From G963663315 sp965204925 (lineage in GTDB: Bacteria > Pseudomonadota > Gammaproteobacteria > Arenicellales > Poriferihabitantaceae), in contig OZ242021.1 of the NCBI GenBank assembly GCA_965204925.1, forward strand, positions 2,170,001 to 2,234,000: DNA of 64,000 nucleotides, read 5' to 3'. The notes under the pieces were generated by a model, which saw nothing but the letters and a program-made list of their open reading frames with translations, had not been told where the DNA came from and did not search any database. Shown piece by piece: positions 44,569 to 54,583 of this stretch (the first letter of the stretch is position 1; each line of letters starts with the position of its first letter). Both the position numbers and the translations under genes were made by a program.

Positions 44569-46134
44569 TCATTTATCCCCATAAACCGCGGAAGTCAGGA
44601 ATGCTGTCATACGGTCGTCATCCAACGCGGAGGCATAGTCTTGCGCGCTGCGACCGCTATGGTCCCTGAAATCTGTTGAGCGCAACGCCAAAGGCAGCCG
44701 ACTTTCTGCTTGTACCAGATATTCCACGACCGACACCATGCCAAGCTCGATCGCCAGTATCAACGGCGTGCGCCCGCGCATGTCCGTGGCCTGAAGCAGT
44801 TTCGCCCGTTCGTTGTCATCGCAGCGCCGGTTCAACGCATGATCAATATCCGTTGTCTTTCCGTCCAGTACCGCTTCATGCAACAGACTCGGCGGCAGTG
44901 TTGCCCCGACAGCGATATAACTGGCCAGTGATGGAATGGGACAGGTGAATCTGCGCCTGTCGACTTTCTGTATAACCCCGGCATGCAGCATTGCTTCAAA
45001 TGTCTGCATGACTGTCATGCCATCGGGCAAGGAGCCGCGTCCGAAGTCATTCGGTGGACGATCTTCATGCGCCCTGCCGATCGCGTCGACGATCATATCC
45101 TCCGGTACCGGCGGCATCTCTCTCATCTCCTCAAGAACCTTCGATATCAACACATAGCGGTTCTGCAGTCCGCCTTCCATGCGGTTTGCATAATAGCTAA
45201 AGCGCAACTGCCGGGCGCGCATACGCGCGATGTCGAGATTCACGGCTTGCGGGCGCCAGTCCTCCGCCTTGATCTGTTCACACAAAGCAATGAGGAAGTT
45301 CTTGCAGTGCATGGGCCAGCCCTGACTGTCGCGGCGAAACGCCGTAGCCCAACGCTCAAGGGTGGGCGGGGACGGTCGCGCCGATGAAAGATGCTGTTCG
45401 ATGAACTTGCCCATGAGTTCGTCCATCTCACCATCGTTAAATCCCGGCAGTGTCCATTCCGAGTTTATGGCAAGGCGGGTCAGGCCGGCGGCCTTCAACA
45501 GACTGGCGCTGTTGGCCAGACCGCCGTAGATTGGAAATACCGGCGCCCCGTGTTCACCGGTATGCAGCAGTCTCAGGTTGTCAAGCAGATACTCCCGGGA
45601 TTGATCGGAAATGCTGCCCGTAAGCACAGTCTGTATCTCATCAAACAACAGAATCACTGGTCTGAGCGGTTTTCCGTCTGTTTGCGAAGAGTCCATGCCG
45701 ATGGCGACATCAGCTATACCGGCTACGCCCAACGATAACGACCGGAAGCGCGTCAGGGTTCTCTGGACACCGGAATGTTCACCTGCCTTCCTGGAGGCGA
45801 TTCCAAGCAATTCGGACAAGGGCAGTTTCAGTGAACCGGCGGCAATACGGATAGCGGCCGGCTTCCCTTTCTCTGCCAGCGGCCAGTCTTCTGCAATCTT
45901 CGCAAGCAGGGCGGATTTTCCGGCGCCGGGAGCGCCCTGAATGACCGTGGTCAGGTCGATGCCGGGGGCCTCATCCTCCAGCCTTCTCAAGAGCCTGTTG
46001 ATGCAAGACTGCACATGAGCCAGTTCTGCCTTGCGTCCGACAAAGATGGCGGCGCGTCCCCGGTCCCGATCTTCAACAAACTCTTCAAGCTCCGTGCGCT
46101 GTTCCTCATTCAGCTGTTTGTAACTGCTTTCCAT
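44569..46134 (-). CDS. P-loop ATPase with C-terminal ankyrin-like repeats
   Basis: A 521-residue protein. A P-loop lies at about residue 68 (VIQGAPGAGKSALLAKI), Walker B at about 160 (VILLFDEIQTVLTG), and an AAA/STAND-type helical region follows. The last 100 residues look like ankyrin repeats (GRTPLILAIELGMVSVVEYLVQ, DHSGRSAQDYASAL). There is no signal peptide or membrane segment. Its architecture recalls STAND or archaeal-type ATPases involved in signalling or defence, but I do not recognise a named family. It abuts the esterase gene, so the two are probably co-transcribed. Confidence 0.75.
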   Translation of the reverse strand: MESSYKQLNEEQRTELEEFVEDRDRGRAAIFVGRKAELAHVQSCINRLLRRLEDEAPGIDLTTVIQGAPGAGKSALLAKIAEDWPLAEKGKPAAIRIAAGSLKLPLSELLGIASRKAGEHSGVQRTLTRFRSLSLGVAGIADVAIGMDSSQTDGKPLRPVILLFDEIQTVLTGSISDQSREYLLDNLRLLHTGEHGAPVFPIYGGLANSASLLKAAGLTRLAINSEWTLPGFNDGEMDELMGKFIEQHLSSARPSPPTLERWATAFRRDSQGWPMHCKNFLIALCEQIKAEDWRPQAVNLDIARMRARQLRFSYYANRMEGGLQNRYVLISKVLEEMREMPPVPEDMIVDAIGRAHEDRPPNDFGRGSLPDGMTVMQTFEAMLHAGVIQKVDRRRFTCPIPSLASYIAVGATLPPSLLHEAVLDGKTTDIDHALNRRCDDNERAKLLQATDMRGRTPLILAIELGMVSVVEYLVQAESRLPLALRSTDFRDHSGRSAQDYASALDDDRMTAFLTSAVYGDK

Positions 46135-46455
46135 GATTTTCAGTCTACCCCGAACCGCCGCACAACATCAAGAACCGTTTGTGGGCTGGTTGAAGCCGGG
46201 GTTGGCTCTGATGGCTCTGCATTGTATTTGGCTGCGGTCGTTCATGCCATGTTTGTGTGATCGGTTATACTATCAATATGAGCAGTATCGTGATACGAAT
46301 AAACAGAAGTCCGTTTTGTAGCGGCTATTACCCGGTTTTGCGATATGGCTCCTTATTTCAGAAACGCGGGAGTTGAGCATGATGTCATTAACGGCAACGG
46401 GTTCGAGTGCGCCTTCATCGAGATCGAATTCCTGACCTGACCGGATTCGGATGCG
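46135..46455. other. Intergenic region, divergent promoters
   Basis: A 321-bp gap between the divergent ATPase and MscS genes. A TATACT-like -10 lies at 46265-46270. A 31-codon frame starting near 46346 and ending just before MscS has no clear ribosome binding site and is not called as a gene. No repeat or hairpin stands out. Confidence 0.5.
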
Positions 46456-47610
46456 ATGGCGGATAGCGAACAAAGCACGGACAAGACCCCGGAATTGGCG
46501 CCGGTCGATCTGGCAGCCGAGCTGCCGGATTTTGTGGAGCTTTTGCCCGGGCGCCTGCAATCTTACTGGCACATTATGGATGCGTATCCGTTTGTGCAGG
46601 CTGTCATCATTATGTTGCTGTTCTGGTTGCTGGCGTATGCCATTCGCCGGTTCGCGCTGAATGTGGTCGGGAGGAAACTCGCGGCGCGCCTGTCCGGGGT
46701 CGCGGACAGTCAAATCATCACGATGCTGAACCAGCCGGTTTTTGTGACCATTTTCTGCACGGGCCTGATCCTCGCCATTTCTTCTGCCTGGCCGCAGGGC
46801 GCTATCCCGGGTATCGCGGTTTTGCTGACCGGTTCGGTTCTTGTTCTGGTCTGGCTTGGCTTCAGTTTTCGTCTGGTGGGCGTTTTTACTTCTGCGATGT
46901 CGCAAAGCAGGCGGGTCACACTGATCAATGACCAGAGCACGCCTCTGCTTAATATCGTACTGAAGATTCTGGTCATTCTGGTCGGTGTGTATACCCTGTT
47001 TGTCCTGTGGGGCATCAATCCGGTCGGATTTCTGGCTTCGGCCGGCATCGCCGGTATCGCCATCGGATTTGCTGCCAAAGATACGCTGGCCAACCTGTTC
47101 TCGGGCTTTTTCATTATCGCTGATATGCCTTACAAGCTGGGTGACTATATCAATCTGGATACGGGTGAGCGCGGCAAGGTTACTCATATCGGGCTACGCA
47201 GCACTCGCCTGCTCACACGCGATGATATTGAGGTCATTATTCCGAATGGGGTCATCGGTAACGCGAAAATCGTCAATGAAACCGGCGGCCCGACGAGCAA
47301 GCTGCGCCTGCGTCTCGCTGTCCAGGCTTCATACGACGCTGATCTGGAAGAGGTGTGTGGTGTATTGACGGATATTGCCGAGAAGCATCCGGGGGTGTGT
47401 GAAACTCCGCAGCCAGTGGCGCGCGTGCGTGGTTTTGCGGACAGTGGGGTCAATATCGAACTGTTGTGCTGGGTGGACCAACCTGAATTGCGCGGACGGA
47501 CACTGCATCAGCTTTATCTCGCCACACGTCGGGCATTCCGGGAGCGCAATCTGGAAATTCCGTATCCCAGGCGGGACATTTATCTGCAGGGCAACTCTGT
47601 TACGGACTGA
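46456..47610 (+). CDS. MscS-family mechanosensitive ion channel
   Basis: A 384-residue inner-membrane channel that opens on membrane tension to release solutes. There are at least four N-terminal helices, then the pore-lining helix GFLASAGIAGIAIGFAAKDTLANLFSGFFI (residues about 190-220). The beta domain follows (GDYINLDTGERGKVTHIGLRSTRL, IPNGVIGNAKIVN) and the C-terminal cytoplasmic cage. All hallmark features of the family are present. Confidence 0.93.
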   Translation: MADSEQSTDKTPELAPVDLAAELPDFVELLPGRLQSYWHIMDAYPFVQAVIIMLLFWLLAYAIRRFALNVVGRKLAARLSGVADSQIITMLNQPVFVTIFCTGLILAISSAWPQGAIPGIAVLLTGSVLVLVWLGFSFRLVGVFTSAMSQSRRVTLINDQSTPLLNIVLKILVILVGVYTLFVLWGINPVGFLASAGIAGIAIGFAAKDTLANLFSGFFIIADMPYKLGDYINLDTGERGKVTHIGLRSTRLLTRDDIEVIIPNGVIGNAKIVNETGGPTSKLRLRLAVQASYDADLEEVCGVLTDIAEKHPGVCETPQPVARVRGFADSGVNIELLCWVDQPELRGRTLHQLYLATRRAFRERNLEIPYPRRDIYLQGNSVTD

Positions 47611-47695
47611 GATATTGTCTCCGGGTGTACGCTCGCCTGCCTGTGATTTCACTATCATATCCGCTCTGGTTGCGGGATAATACACACTTGCCTCA

Positions 47696-48835
47696 ATGAT
47701 CGGTACTTCGTCCTTGTTTGAAAACCCTGCCAGAATTCTGTTTACCTTGACGCTGCTCTGGGTTTCCTGCGCAGGCGCCCAGCAACAGGGCGCGCTGGTT
47801 TCGGTTGATGCAGTGATTTCCGAGCAGTTCACGCAGACGGTACCGATACTGGGACGGCTGATCGCCAGGCAATCGGGTACTGTCGCTGCGCGTGTCGGTG
47901 GTCCGGTCGCCGAAATTCTTGTGGATCCCGGAGATGTTGTAACAGAGAACCAGGCGCTGGCGCGTCTTGATACGACCAGCCTGGAATTACGCAGGAAACA
48001 GGCGGAATCCGCATTGACCGAGGCGCGGGCGCGACTGAAAACAGTGAAGGCCGAGCTGGTTCTGGCCGGGCAGGAAGTAGAGCGGTTGAAATCCCTCAAG
48101 GGATCGGCGGCAATCAGTCAGGCCGCTCTTGATGACGCCCTGCAACAGCAGAATATCGCCCGCTCGCGGGTCAATGAAGCGGAAGCGGGCATCAGCAGTG
48201 ACAGGGTGTCTTTTGAAATTGCCGCGCTGGCGCATGCCAGTGCGACTATCCGGGCGCCATTTGATGGAACGATTACGGAGAAACTGACCGAGGTCGGTAA
48301 TTATCTGCAAGTCGGACAGCCTGTTTTCCGAATGCTGTCCAACCGCAGCCTCGAACTTGAGGTGGATGTTCCGGCTGCCCGGTTGCAGGGCTTGTCGCCG
48401 GGTTTCATGGTGCAAATCGAGTTGGAAAATGGCAGTCGGCATGAGGCTGCGATGCGCGCGATCATACCCGAGGAGAACCCCCGCACGCGCACAAGACGAG
48501 TGCGCTTCAAGCCGATTCTGGGCGAAGAGGTGGACGACCTTGCCAACGAACAAAGCGTGGTTGTACATATTCCCGTATCCAGGGCGCGTGAAATTCTGAC
48601 CGTGCACAAGGATGGCATTATCCGGCGTGGACAGCAGGATATCGTCTATGTCGTAGTCAGGGATGCACAAGGGGCACAGCCGGATTCAGTAGCAGTCCGG
48701 GAACTGGAAACGGGCTATTCCACGGGCAACCGGGTAGAGGTTTTGTCCGGCCTGATCGAGGGAGATGTGGTCGTAGTGCGCGGAAATGAGCGCCTCAGGC
48801 CGGGGCAGACGGTCAGCGTCTCGGAACCGCAATGA
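47696..48835 (+). CDS. RND efflux pump, periplasmic adaptor (membrane fusion) protein
   Basis: A 379-residue adaptor with a signal peptide (ILFTLTLLWVSCAGA), a lipoyl half-motif (GTVAARVGGPVAEILVDPGDVV), an alpha-helical hairpin (LDTTSLELRRKQAESALTEARARL to VNEAEAGI), the second lipoyl half (ATIRAPFDGTITEKLTEVGNYLQVG) and a beta-barrel region. It bridges the inner-membrane pump and an outer-membrane channel. Its end overlaps the RND gene by four bases (ATGA), so the two are coupled. No outer-membrane factor gene is present nearby. Confidence 0.93.
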   Translation: MIGTSSLFENPARILFTLTLLWVSCAGAQQQGALVSVDAVISEQFTQTVPILGRLIARQSGTVAARVGGPVAEILVDPGDVVTENQALARLDTTSLELRRKQAESALTEARARLKTVKAELVLAGQEVERLKSLKGSAAISQAALDDALQQQNIARSRVNEAEAGISSDRVSFEIAALAHASATIRAPFDGTITEKLTEVGNYLQVGQPVFRMLSNRSLELEVDVPAARLQGLSPGFMVQIELENGSRHEAAMRAIIPEENPRTRTRRVRFKPILGEEVDDLANEQSVVVHIPVSRAREILTVHKDGIIRRGQQDIVYVVVRDAQGAQPDSVAVRELETGYSTGNRVEVLSGLIEGDVVVVRGNERLRPGQTVSVSEPQ

Positions 48836-51800
48836 ATATTATTCGCGCCGCCATCGAGCGCCCGATTGCAGTGGTGGCTGCGGTGTTGCTGATTATCCTG
48901 TTCGGTCTCGTTGCGTTGACCCGCATCCCGATTCAGTTGGCCCCGGACGTTAATCGACCGGTAATCAGCGTCACTACGAACTGGTTCGGGGCGGCGCCGG
49001 CCGAGGTGGAACGGGAGATCGTGAATCAGCAGGAAGAGCAATTCGCCGGCCTTGAGGGGCTGGAAGCCATTACCAGCCGGGCGCAGCAGGGGCAAAGCCG
49101 GATCAGTCTGGAATTCAAGGTCGGCGCCAATATGGACCGCGCCCTGTTGCTCGTGGCCAATCGACTGGACCGCGTTCCGGAATACCCGGATGAGGTCGAT
49201 CAACCGACTCTGGATACGTCCGGCAGTGAGGATAATGCGGTCGCCTGGATGACCTTGCATCGACTGGAAGGGAACCAGCGACCGATTCATGAATACGGGG
49301 ATTTCATTGATAATGTCGTAAAGGAACGTTTGGAGCGTGTTCCCGGTATCGGCAAGGTCAATGTCTACGGCGGCAGCGAGCGTGAGATTCATATTCTGGT
49401 CGATCCTGATCTGCTGGCGCGCTTTCGGCTGACTGTTACCGACCTGATCACGGCTCTGCGCAATGCCAATGTATCTGTCGGCGCCGGTAGCATTGATGAA
49501 GGCAAGAGACGCTATGTGGTGCGTACAGAAGGAGAACTGGGCGATCCGGCAGTGATTCGCGATGTACTGGTCAGGAACTCGGATAACGCGGGCGCCCTCG
49601 ATCGGGTGGCCCTGTCCGACGTGGCCACTGTGCAATTCGGTTACAAGGAACCCACCTCCAGTATCCGCGTGCTCGGCAAGTCTGCGATTGCCATGAGCGC
49701 CGAACGGCAGACCGGGGCCAATGTTATCGAAATCATGGCCGGACTGAAGGATGCGATCCGCGAATTGAACGACTATGCGATCCCCAATGCGGGGCTGGAA
49801 CTTCAGCAGGTTTATGACGAGACGGTTTACATCAATTCAGCGATCGATCTGGTGCGCCAGAATATCTGGGTCGGAGGCTCGCTGGCGGCATTGATCCTGC
49901 TTCTGTTTCTGCGCTCCCTGCGCGCGACTCTGGTGATTTCCTTTTCCATCCCGATTTCCGTAATTGGCGCGTTCGTTGCGATGGCGGCTCTGGGGCGCTC
50001 GATCAATGTGATTTCCCTGGCCGGTCTCGCTTTTGCGGTGGGTATGGTGGTGGATGCCGCGATCATTGTGCTGGAGAATATCTACCGCCTGAAGGAGCAG
50101 GGCTATTCGAACAGCAAGGCGGCCTATGAGGGCGCCAGACAGGTGTGGGGCGCGGTGCTGGTTTCCGCCTTGACTACTGTTATGGTTTTCATACCGATTC
50201 TCGTCATGGAACTGGAAGCGGGGCAGCTGTTCCGCGATATTGCGGTCGCCATTTCGGTTTCGGTGCTGCTTTCCCTGCTCGTGTCGATTACCCTGATCCC
50301 GGCCATGGCGAAGCGGTTTTTCAAAAGCTCCGCGAGACAGGGCACAAATGCTGTGACTCATCATCGGGCGGGCATTCCCGTGATTGACTGGCTGGCGCGC
50401 CAGCTTGCCCGTCTGATCACAGGCTTTGTCGGCGTCGTGGTAAAAAGTCGCTTCAAGGCATTGCTGGTTACCGTTGTCGTTACGCTGGTTGCCGTCGCCA
50501 GCGCTGTTCAGGTTCTGCCGAAGCTGGAATATCTTCCGGAAGGCAATCGCAACCTTCTGCTGGGCTTTGTATTGCCGCCGCCAGGATATAATCTGGAGAC
50601 GACGCGCAATATAGCCCGCGGGATCGAGTCCGAAATCCGGCCATTATGGGCTTCGGAAACCGGCCCCGAGCCGGGAGCGGATGGCCTGCCGAAAATCGAA
50701 CGCTTCTTCTATGTGGCCTTCCGCGGTCAAACGATACTCGGGGTGACCGCCATTGAGCCGGAAAGGGTGGCGGAGCTCAAGCCGGTATTACAGAGGCCTG
50801 TTTTCCGTGAGCCCGGCACGTTCGGCTTCATCACGCAGCCTTCGATTTTTGGCCGCGGGGTCGGCGGCGGCCGCAAAATCGAGCTGGATGTTTCGGGTCC
50901 GGATTTTGACGGGACATTGCAGACTGCCAACCGTGCATTCGGCAGGATTGCGGCAACATTTCCCAGGGAACAGGGGCATGAATGGCGTCCCGTACCCGGG
51001 CTGGAGATGGGCGCGCCTGAAGTGAGGATCATTCCGGATCGTCTGAGGCTGAGTGACAGCGAGGTCACGGCGGCTGAACTTGCGCGCACGATCGATACGT
51101 TCAACGATGGTTTGCGCGTGACCCAGTCCACGATTGACGGCCGGTTGATGGATATCGTGCTGAAGGGGAATGAAAACAGCGTCTACCGGACCCAGGGAAT
51201 TGGTAACCTGCCTGTGGTTACCCCGGGCGGCCAGATTGTTCCGGTTTCCTCGCTCGCGCAGACGATCGTTACCGCCGGGCCGACTGAAATCCGCCACCGT
51301 GAGGGCTTGCGCACCATTACCCTGGAGGTTCGTCCGAGTCCCGATCTGACCCTGGAGTCGGCGATTGACCTGCTGCGTGAACAGGTCATAAAACCGTTGC
51401 AGGAAGAGGGTATCCCCGAGGATGTCCAGATCAATATTTCCGGGACGGCCGACAAGCTGGTGCAAACCCGCAACGCCATGGCCGTCAATATGGCGCTTTC
51501 GATCATCATCGTATTTCTGGTCATGGCCGTTTTGTTCGAGAGCTTTGTCTATCCATTGATTATCATGCTTTCTGTGCCGGTCGCCGCGGCCGGCGGCGCT
51601 GGCGGGCTGGCGTTGCTCAATGTCAGTGTCCTGCAGCCCCTGGATATGCTGACCATGCTCGGTTTCGTCATTCTGATCGGCATCGTGGTAAACAATGCGA
51701 TTCTGCTCGTGCACCAGACGCTGTATCATATTCGTATCGAGGGTGTTGAGGAGACCGAAGCCATTCGCCGGGCGACCCGAAACCGCATCCGCCCGATTTT

Positions 51801-52035
51801 CATGTCTACGCTGACCAGCGTTTTCGGCATGATCCCCCTCGTATTTTTTCCCGGCGCGGGTTCCGAACTCTATCGCGGCCTGGGTTCTGTCGTAGTCGGC
51901 GGACTCAGTCTTTCCGCTATTATCACATTGCTTATTGTTCCTCCCATGATGTCGCTGATTGTTGTTCCTATCGAAAAACGCGCCAGGCAACGCAAGGCTC
52001 GCGGGGAGGATATGGGCATCAGGCAGGGAGCCTGA
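48832..52035 (+). CDS. RND-family efflux transporter, inner-membrane pump
   Basis: A 1067-residue pump with the usual two-fold arrangement of transmembrane and large periplasmic domains. It starts MNIIRAAIERPIAVVAAVLLIILFG, with APAEVERE in the porter domain. Transmembrane helix 4 has VGMVVDAAIIVLENIYR, with the essential Asp, and the second half has GIVVNNAILLVHQT. It exports drugs or other hydrophobic compounds with proton import. Coupled to the adaptor gene upstream; sequence alone does not give the substrate. Confidence 0.94.
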   Translation: MNIIRAAIERPIAVVAAVLLIILFGLVALTRIPIQLAPDVNRPVISVTTNWFGAAPAEVEREIVNQQEEQFAGLEGLEAITSRAQQGQSRISLEFKVGANMDRALLLVANRLDRVPEYPDEVDQPTLDTSGSEDNAVAWMTLHRLEGNQRPIHEYGDFIDNVVKERLERVPGIGKVNVYGGSEREIHILVDPDLLARFRLTVTDLITALRNANVSVGAGSIDEGKRRYVVRTEGELGDPAVIRDVLVRNSDNAGALDRVALSDVATVQFGYKEPTSSIRVLGKSAIAMSAERQTGANVIEIMAGLKDAIRELNDYAIPNAGLELQQVYDETVYINSAIDLVRQNIWVGGSLAALILLLFLRSLRATLVISFSIPISVIGAFVAMAALGRSINVISLAGLAFAVGMVVDAAIIVLENIYRLKEQGYSNSKAAYEGARQVWGAVLVSALTTVMVFIPILVMELEAGQLFRDIAVAISVSVLLSLLVSITLIPAMAKRFFKSSARQGTNAVTHHRAGIPVIDWLARQLARLITGFVGVVVKSRFKALLVTVVVTLVAVASAVQVLPKLEYLPEGNRNLLLGFVLPPPGYNLETTRNIARGIESEIRPLWASETGPEPGADGLPKIERFFYVAFRGQTILGVTAIEPERVAELKPVLQRPVFREPGTFGFITQPSIFGRGVGGGRKIELDVSGPDFDGTLQTANRAFGRIAATFPREQGHEWRPVPGLEMGAPEVRIIPDRLRLSDSEVTAAELARTIDTFNDGLRVTQSTIDGRLMDIVLKGNENSVYRTQGIGNLPVVTPGGQIVPVSSLAQTIVTAGPTEIRHREGLRTITLEVRPSPDLTLESAIDLLREQVIKPLQEEGIPEDVQINISGTADKLVQTRNAMAVNMALSIIIVFLVMAVLFESFVYPLIIMLSVPVAAAGGAGGLALLNVSVLQPLDMLTMLGFVILIGIVVNNAILLVHQTLYHIRIEGVEETEAIRRATRNRIRPIFMSTLTSVFGMIPLVFFPGAGSELYRGLGSVVVGGLSLSAIITLLIVPPMMSLIVVPIEKRARQRKARGEDMGIRQGA

Positions 52036-52068
52036 GCGGAGCAGAACCGGCTTGACCCCGATTTTACC

Positions 52069-52962
52069 TTGACAGGAATCATCAAAAACCGCTACTTGCT
52101 CGGCATCCTCATTGTTTTTACAGGGGGGGCGTTTCTCAGTACGTCCGGGATATTGCTGCGCAATCTGGAGCATGCGGACGGATGGCAGGTAGCGTTGTTT
52201 CGTTCACTTGCGTTTTTTATCACGATCGCCACGATCCTGTGCTTTCGCTACCGCAGAAATACATTCCCGGTTTGCCGGGCGGTGGGCGTCAAGGGCATTC
52301 TCGCGGCCACTCTTCTCGGGCTGGGTTCGGTCTGTTACATTTTTGCGATGCTCAACACCACGGTTGCCAATGTGGTGTTTATTATCGGCTCGGCGCCCCT
52401 GGTCACCGCGCTCATGGGGTGGTTGTTTCTCAAGGAAAAAGTGGGCGCCTGGAGTCTCGTGGCGATGTTCACCGCCGTAATCGGGATTGGTCTGATGTTT
52501 CTGGATGGCCTGTTGGGCGGCGGACTGTTCGGTAATCTGCTGGCCTTGTTGCTGGTCTTCATGTTCGCGTCCTACCTGCTACTCGTGCGCTCCAATAAAC
52601 ATATCGACATGGTTCCCGCCACCGCCTTGTCCGGCCTCGTCACCTTTGCGGTCGCGGCCGTGATGGTGGGCGATATCGACATCAGCCTGCATGATCTGGT
52701 GATCTGCGTGATGCTGGGTTCTTTCCAGCTTGGTCTGGGATTTTTATTCCTCACAGTGGGCACGCGCTTTCTTCCCGCGGCCGAGGTTGCGCTGTTTTCA
52801 TTGAGCGAGTCAATCCTCAATCCGCTGTGGGTGTGGATCGGGGTCAATGAGATTCCGGGCAGCTATACTCTCTGGGGGAGCGCGATTGTCCTGCTTTCCG
52901 TGATTGCATACAGTCTGATCGCGATCCGTAATGAACGCAAACTGACTACGGCCGCGTCATGA
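52069..52962 (+). CDS. EamA/DMT-family permease
   Basis: A 297-residue drug/metabolite transporter with ten predicted helices and two EamA repeats (helices from LLGILIVFTGGAFLSTSG, and from FGNLLALLLVFMFASYLLLVRS). The start is a TTG at 52069, 33 bp after the RND gene, with no clear ribosome binding site. It overlaps the next gene by four bases (ATGA), which suggests it works with the gamma-glutamyltransferase-like enzyme, perhaps importing or exporting a glutamyl compound; that link is inferred. Confidence 0.85.
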   Translation: MTGIIKNRYLLGILIVFTGGAFLSTSGILLRNLEHADGWQVALFRSLAFFITIATILCFRYRRNTFPVCRAVGVKGILAATLLGLGSVCYIFAMLNTTVANVVFIIGSAPLVTALMGWLFLKEKVGAWSLVAMFTAVIGIGLMFLDGLLGGGLFGNLLALLLVFMFASYLLLVRSNKHIDMVPATALSGLVTFAVAAVMVGDIDISLHDLVICVMLGSFQLGLGFLFLTVGTRFLPAAEVALFSLSESILNPLWVWIGVNEIPGSYTLWGSAIVLLSVIAYSLIAIRNERKLTTAAS

Positions 52963-54548
52963 GTTCTTTCAAACAACAGTTCCCCTGGCCTTCACAGCGT
53001 ATGCCGGCCATGGCGCGTAACATGGTGGCGACTTCCCAGCCGCTCGCGGCGCAGGCCGGGTTGCAGGCCATGAAAAGAGGGGGCAACGCGGTAGATGCCG
53101 CGTTGGCCGCGGCAATTACCCTGACCGTGGTTGAGCCGACGATGAACGGCATCGGCAGCGACGCTTTCTGCATCGTCCATGACGGAGGACAATTACATGG
53201 ATTGAACGCATCGGGCAGGAGTCCGATGGCGCTCGACAGGCGGGATTTTGCAGGCTTGCGGGAAATGCCATTGACCGGCTGGGATAGCGTGACCGTACCG
53301 GGGGCAGTCAGCGCCTGGGTTACGTTGTCGGAAAAATTTGGCAGCCTTTCTTTCGAGTCTCTGTTTGAGGACGCCATCCATTATGCCGATTACGGATTCC
53401 AGGTTACGCCGGTCACGGCGCGATTGTGGTCTTTCGCGCCGCATGAGTTTGCCTGTTTTCCCGATTTTGCGCCATTTTTGCCAAACGGCAAGGCCCCGCA
53501 AGCGGGTGAGCTGTTCCGTTTTCCGGACCAGGCGCGCACTCTTGAGAAGATTGCGATCAGCAAGGGTGAGGCATTTTATCGCGGTGAACTCGCGCGCAGA
53601 ATTGTCGCGGCCTCGGCGCGGGACGGTGGAAAATTCACGCTGGCGGACCTGGATCACCATGAATGCGAATGGGTGGAACTGATCTCTTACCCCTGGCATG
53701 GCTATGAACTCCATGAACTCCCGCCTAATGGCCAGGGTCTTGGCGCCCTGATCATGCTGGGTATCCTGTCGCACAGTCCGATAGCGGAGTATGCGGTGGA
53801 TTCGGTAGATGCCCTGCATTGCCAGATTGAAGCCATGAAGCTGGCTTTTGCCGATACCCGGCGCTATGTTTCAGACCCGGATTGTATCGACAGGGCAGCG
53901 CTTGATCTGCTGGATGATGACTACCTCAGGTCACGCGCTGCAATGATTGACAGAAACCGGGCGCAGGACCCGGGATACGGTGTACCGCCGCAGAGCGGTA
54001 CCGTTTATCTGGCGACTGCCGATCAGTCCGGCATGATGGTTTCCTATATCCAGAGCAATTATTGCGGCTTCGGCTCAGGAGTTGTGATTCCCGATACCGG
54101 GATCAGTCTGCAAAACCGGGGAGCGGGATTTTCCGTTGAGGAGGGCCACCCGAACCGGGTGGCGGGCGGCAAGCGTCCCTTTCACACGATTATTCCGACA
54201 TTCCTGACCCGTGACGGATTAGCGGTCATGAGTTTTGGCGTCATGGGCGGGCATATGCAGGCGCAGGGGCATGTACAGATCATACAGCGCGTCTGTGACC
54301 AGGGTATGAATCCGCAGGCCGCCAGTGATGCCCCGAGGTGGCAGATAACGCAAGAAAAACAGGTTTTGCTGGAACAGGGTTATGGCCAGCGTATTCGGGC
54401 CGGATTAACAGAACGCGGCCACGATGTCCCTGAGTTCGACAACGAGCAGATTTTCAGTATGGGCGGGGCGCAGTTGATCAGGAAAACTGAAAATGGCTAC
54501 GAGGGTGGGTCGGATCATCGCAAGGACGGCATCGCTATTGGATTTTAG
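52959..54548 (+). CDS. Gamma-glutamyltransferase-family protein
   Basis: A 529-residue Ntn-hydrolase of the GGT family. The N-terminal RMPAMARNMVATSQPLAAQAGLQAMKRGGNAVDAALAAA is typical. The likely nucleophile Thr, where the proenzyme would be cut, is in QSGTVYLATADQSG (about residue 348). GNAVDAALAA and the substrate-contact region GFGSGVVIPDTG are present. There is no signal peptide, unlike secreted glutathione-type GGTs, so it is probably cytoplasmic. The substrate (glutathione or another gamma-glutamyl compound) is not clear. Coupled to the EamA permease upstream. Confidence 0.9.
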   Translation: MSSFKQQFPWPSQRMPAMARNMVATSQPLAAQAGLQAMKRGGNAVDAALAAAITLTVVEPTMNGIGSDAFCIVHDGGQLHGLNASGRSPMALDRRDFAGLREMPLTGWDSVTVPGAVSAWVTLSEKFGSLSFESLFEDAIHYADYGFQVTPVTARLWSFAPHEFACFPDFAPFLPNGKAPQAGELFRFPDQARTLEKIAISKGEAFYRGELARRIVAASARDGGKFTLADLDHHECEWVELISYPWHGYELHELPPNGQGLGALIMLGILSHSPIAEYAVDSVDALHCQIEAMKLAFADTRRYVSDPDCIDRAALDLLDDDYLRSRAAMIDRNRAQDPGYGVPPQSGTVYLATADQSGMMVSYIQSNYCGFGSGVVIPDTGISLQNRGAGFSVEEGHPNRVAGGKRPFHTIIPTFLTRDGLAVMSFGVMGGHMQAQGHVQIIQRVCDQGMNPQAASDAPRWQITQEKQVLLEQGYGQRIRAGLTERGHDVPEFDNEQIFSMGGAQLIRKTENGYEGGSDHRKDGIAIGF

Positions 54549-54583
54549 CGGCGCCCCTGTCTTTTATAACCATTATCGGCCTG

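Noticed and set aside
46346..46441. A 31-codon frame just before the MscS gene (MAPYFRNAG...)
   Set aside because: No ribosome binding site and no recognisable family; the upstream part of the frame is closed by a stop a short way back. It was left as intergenic.
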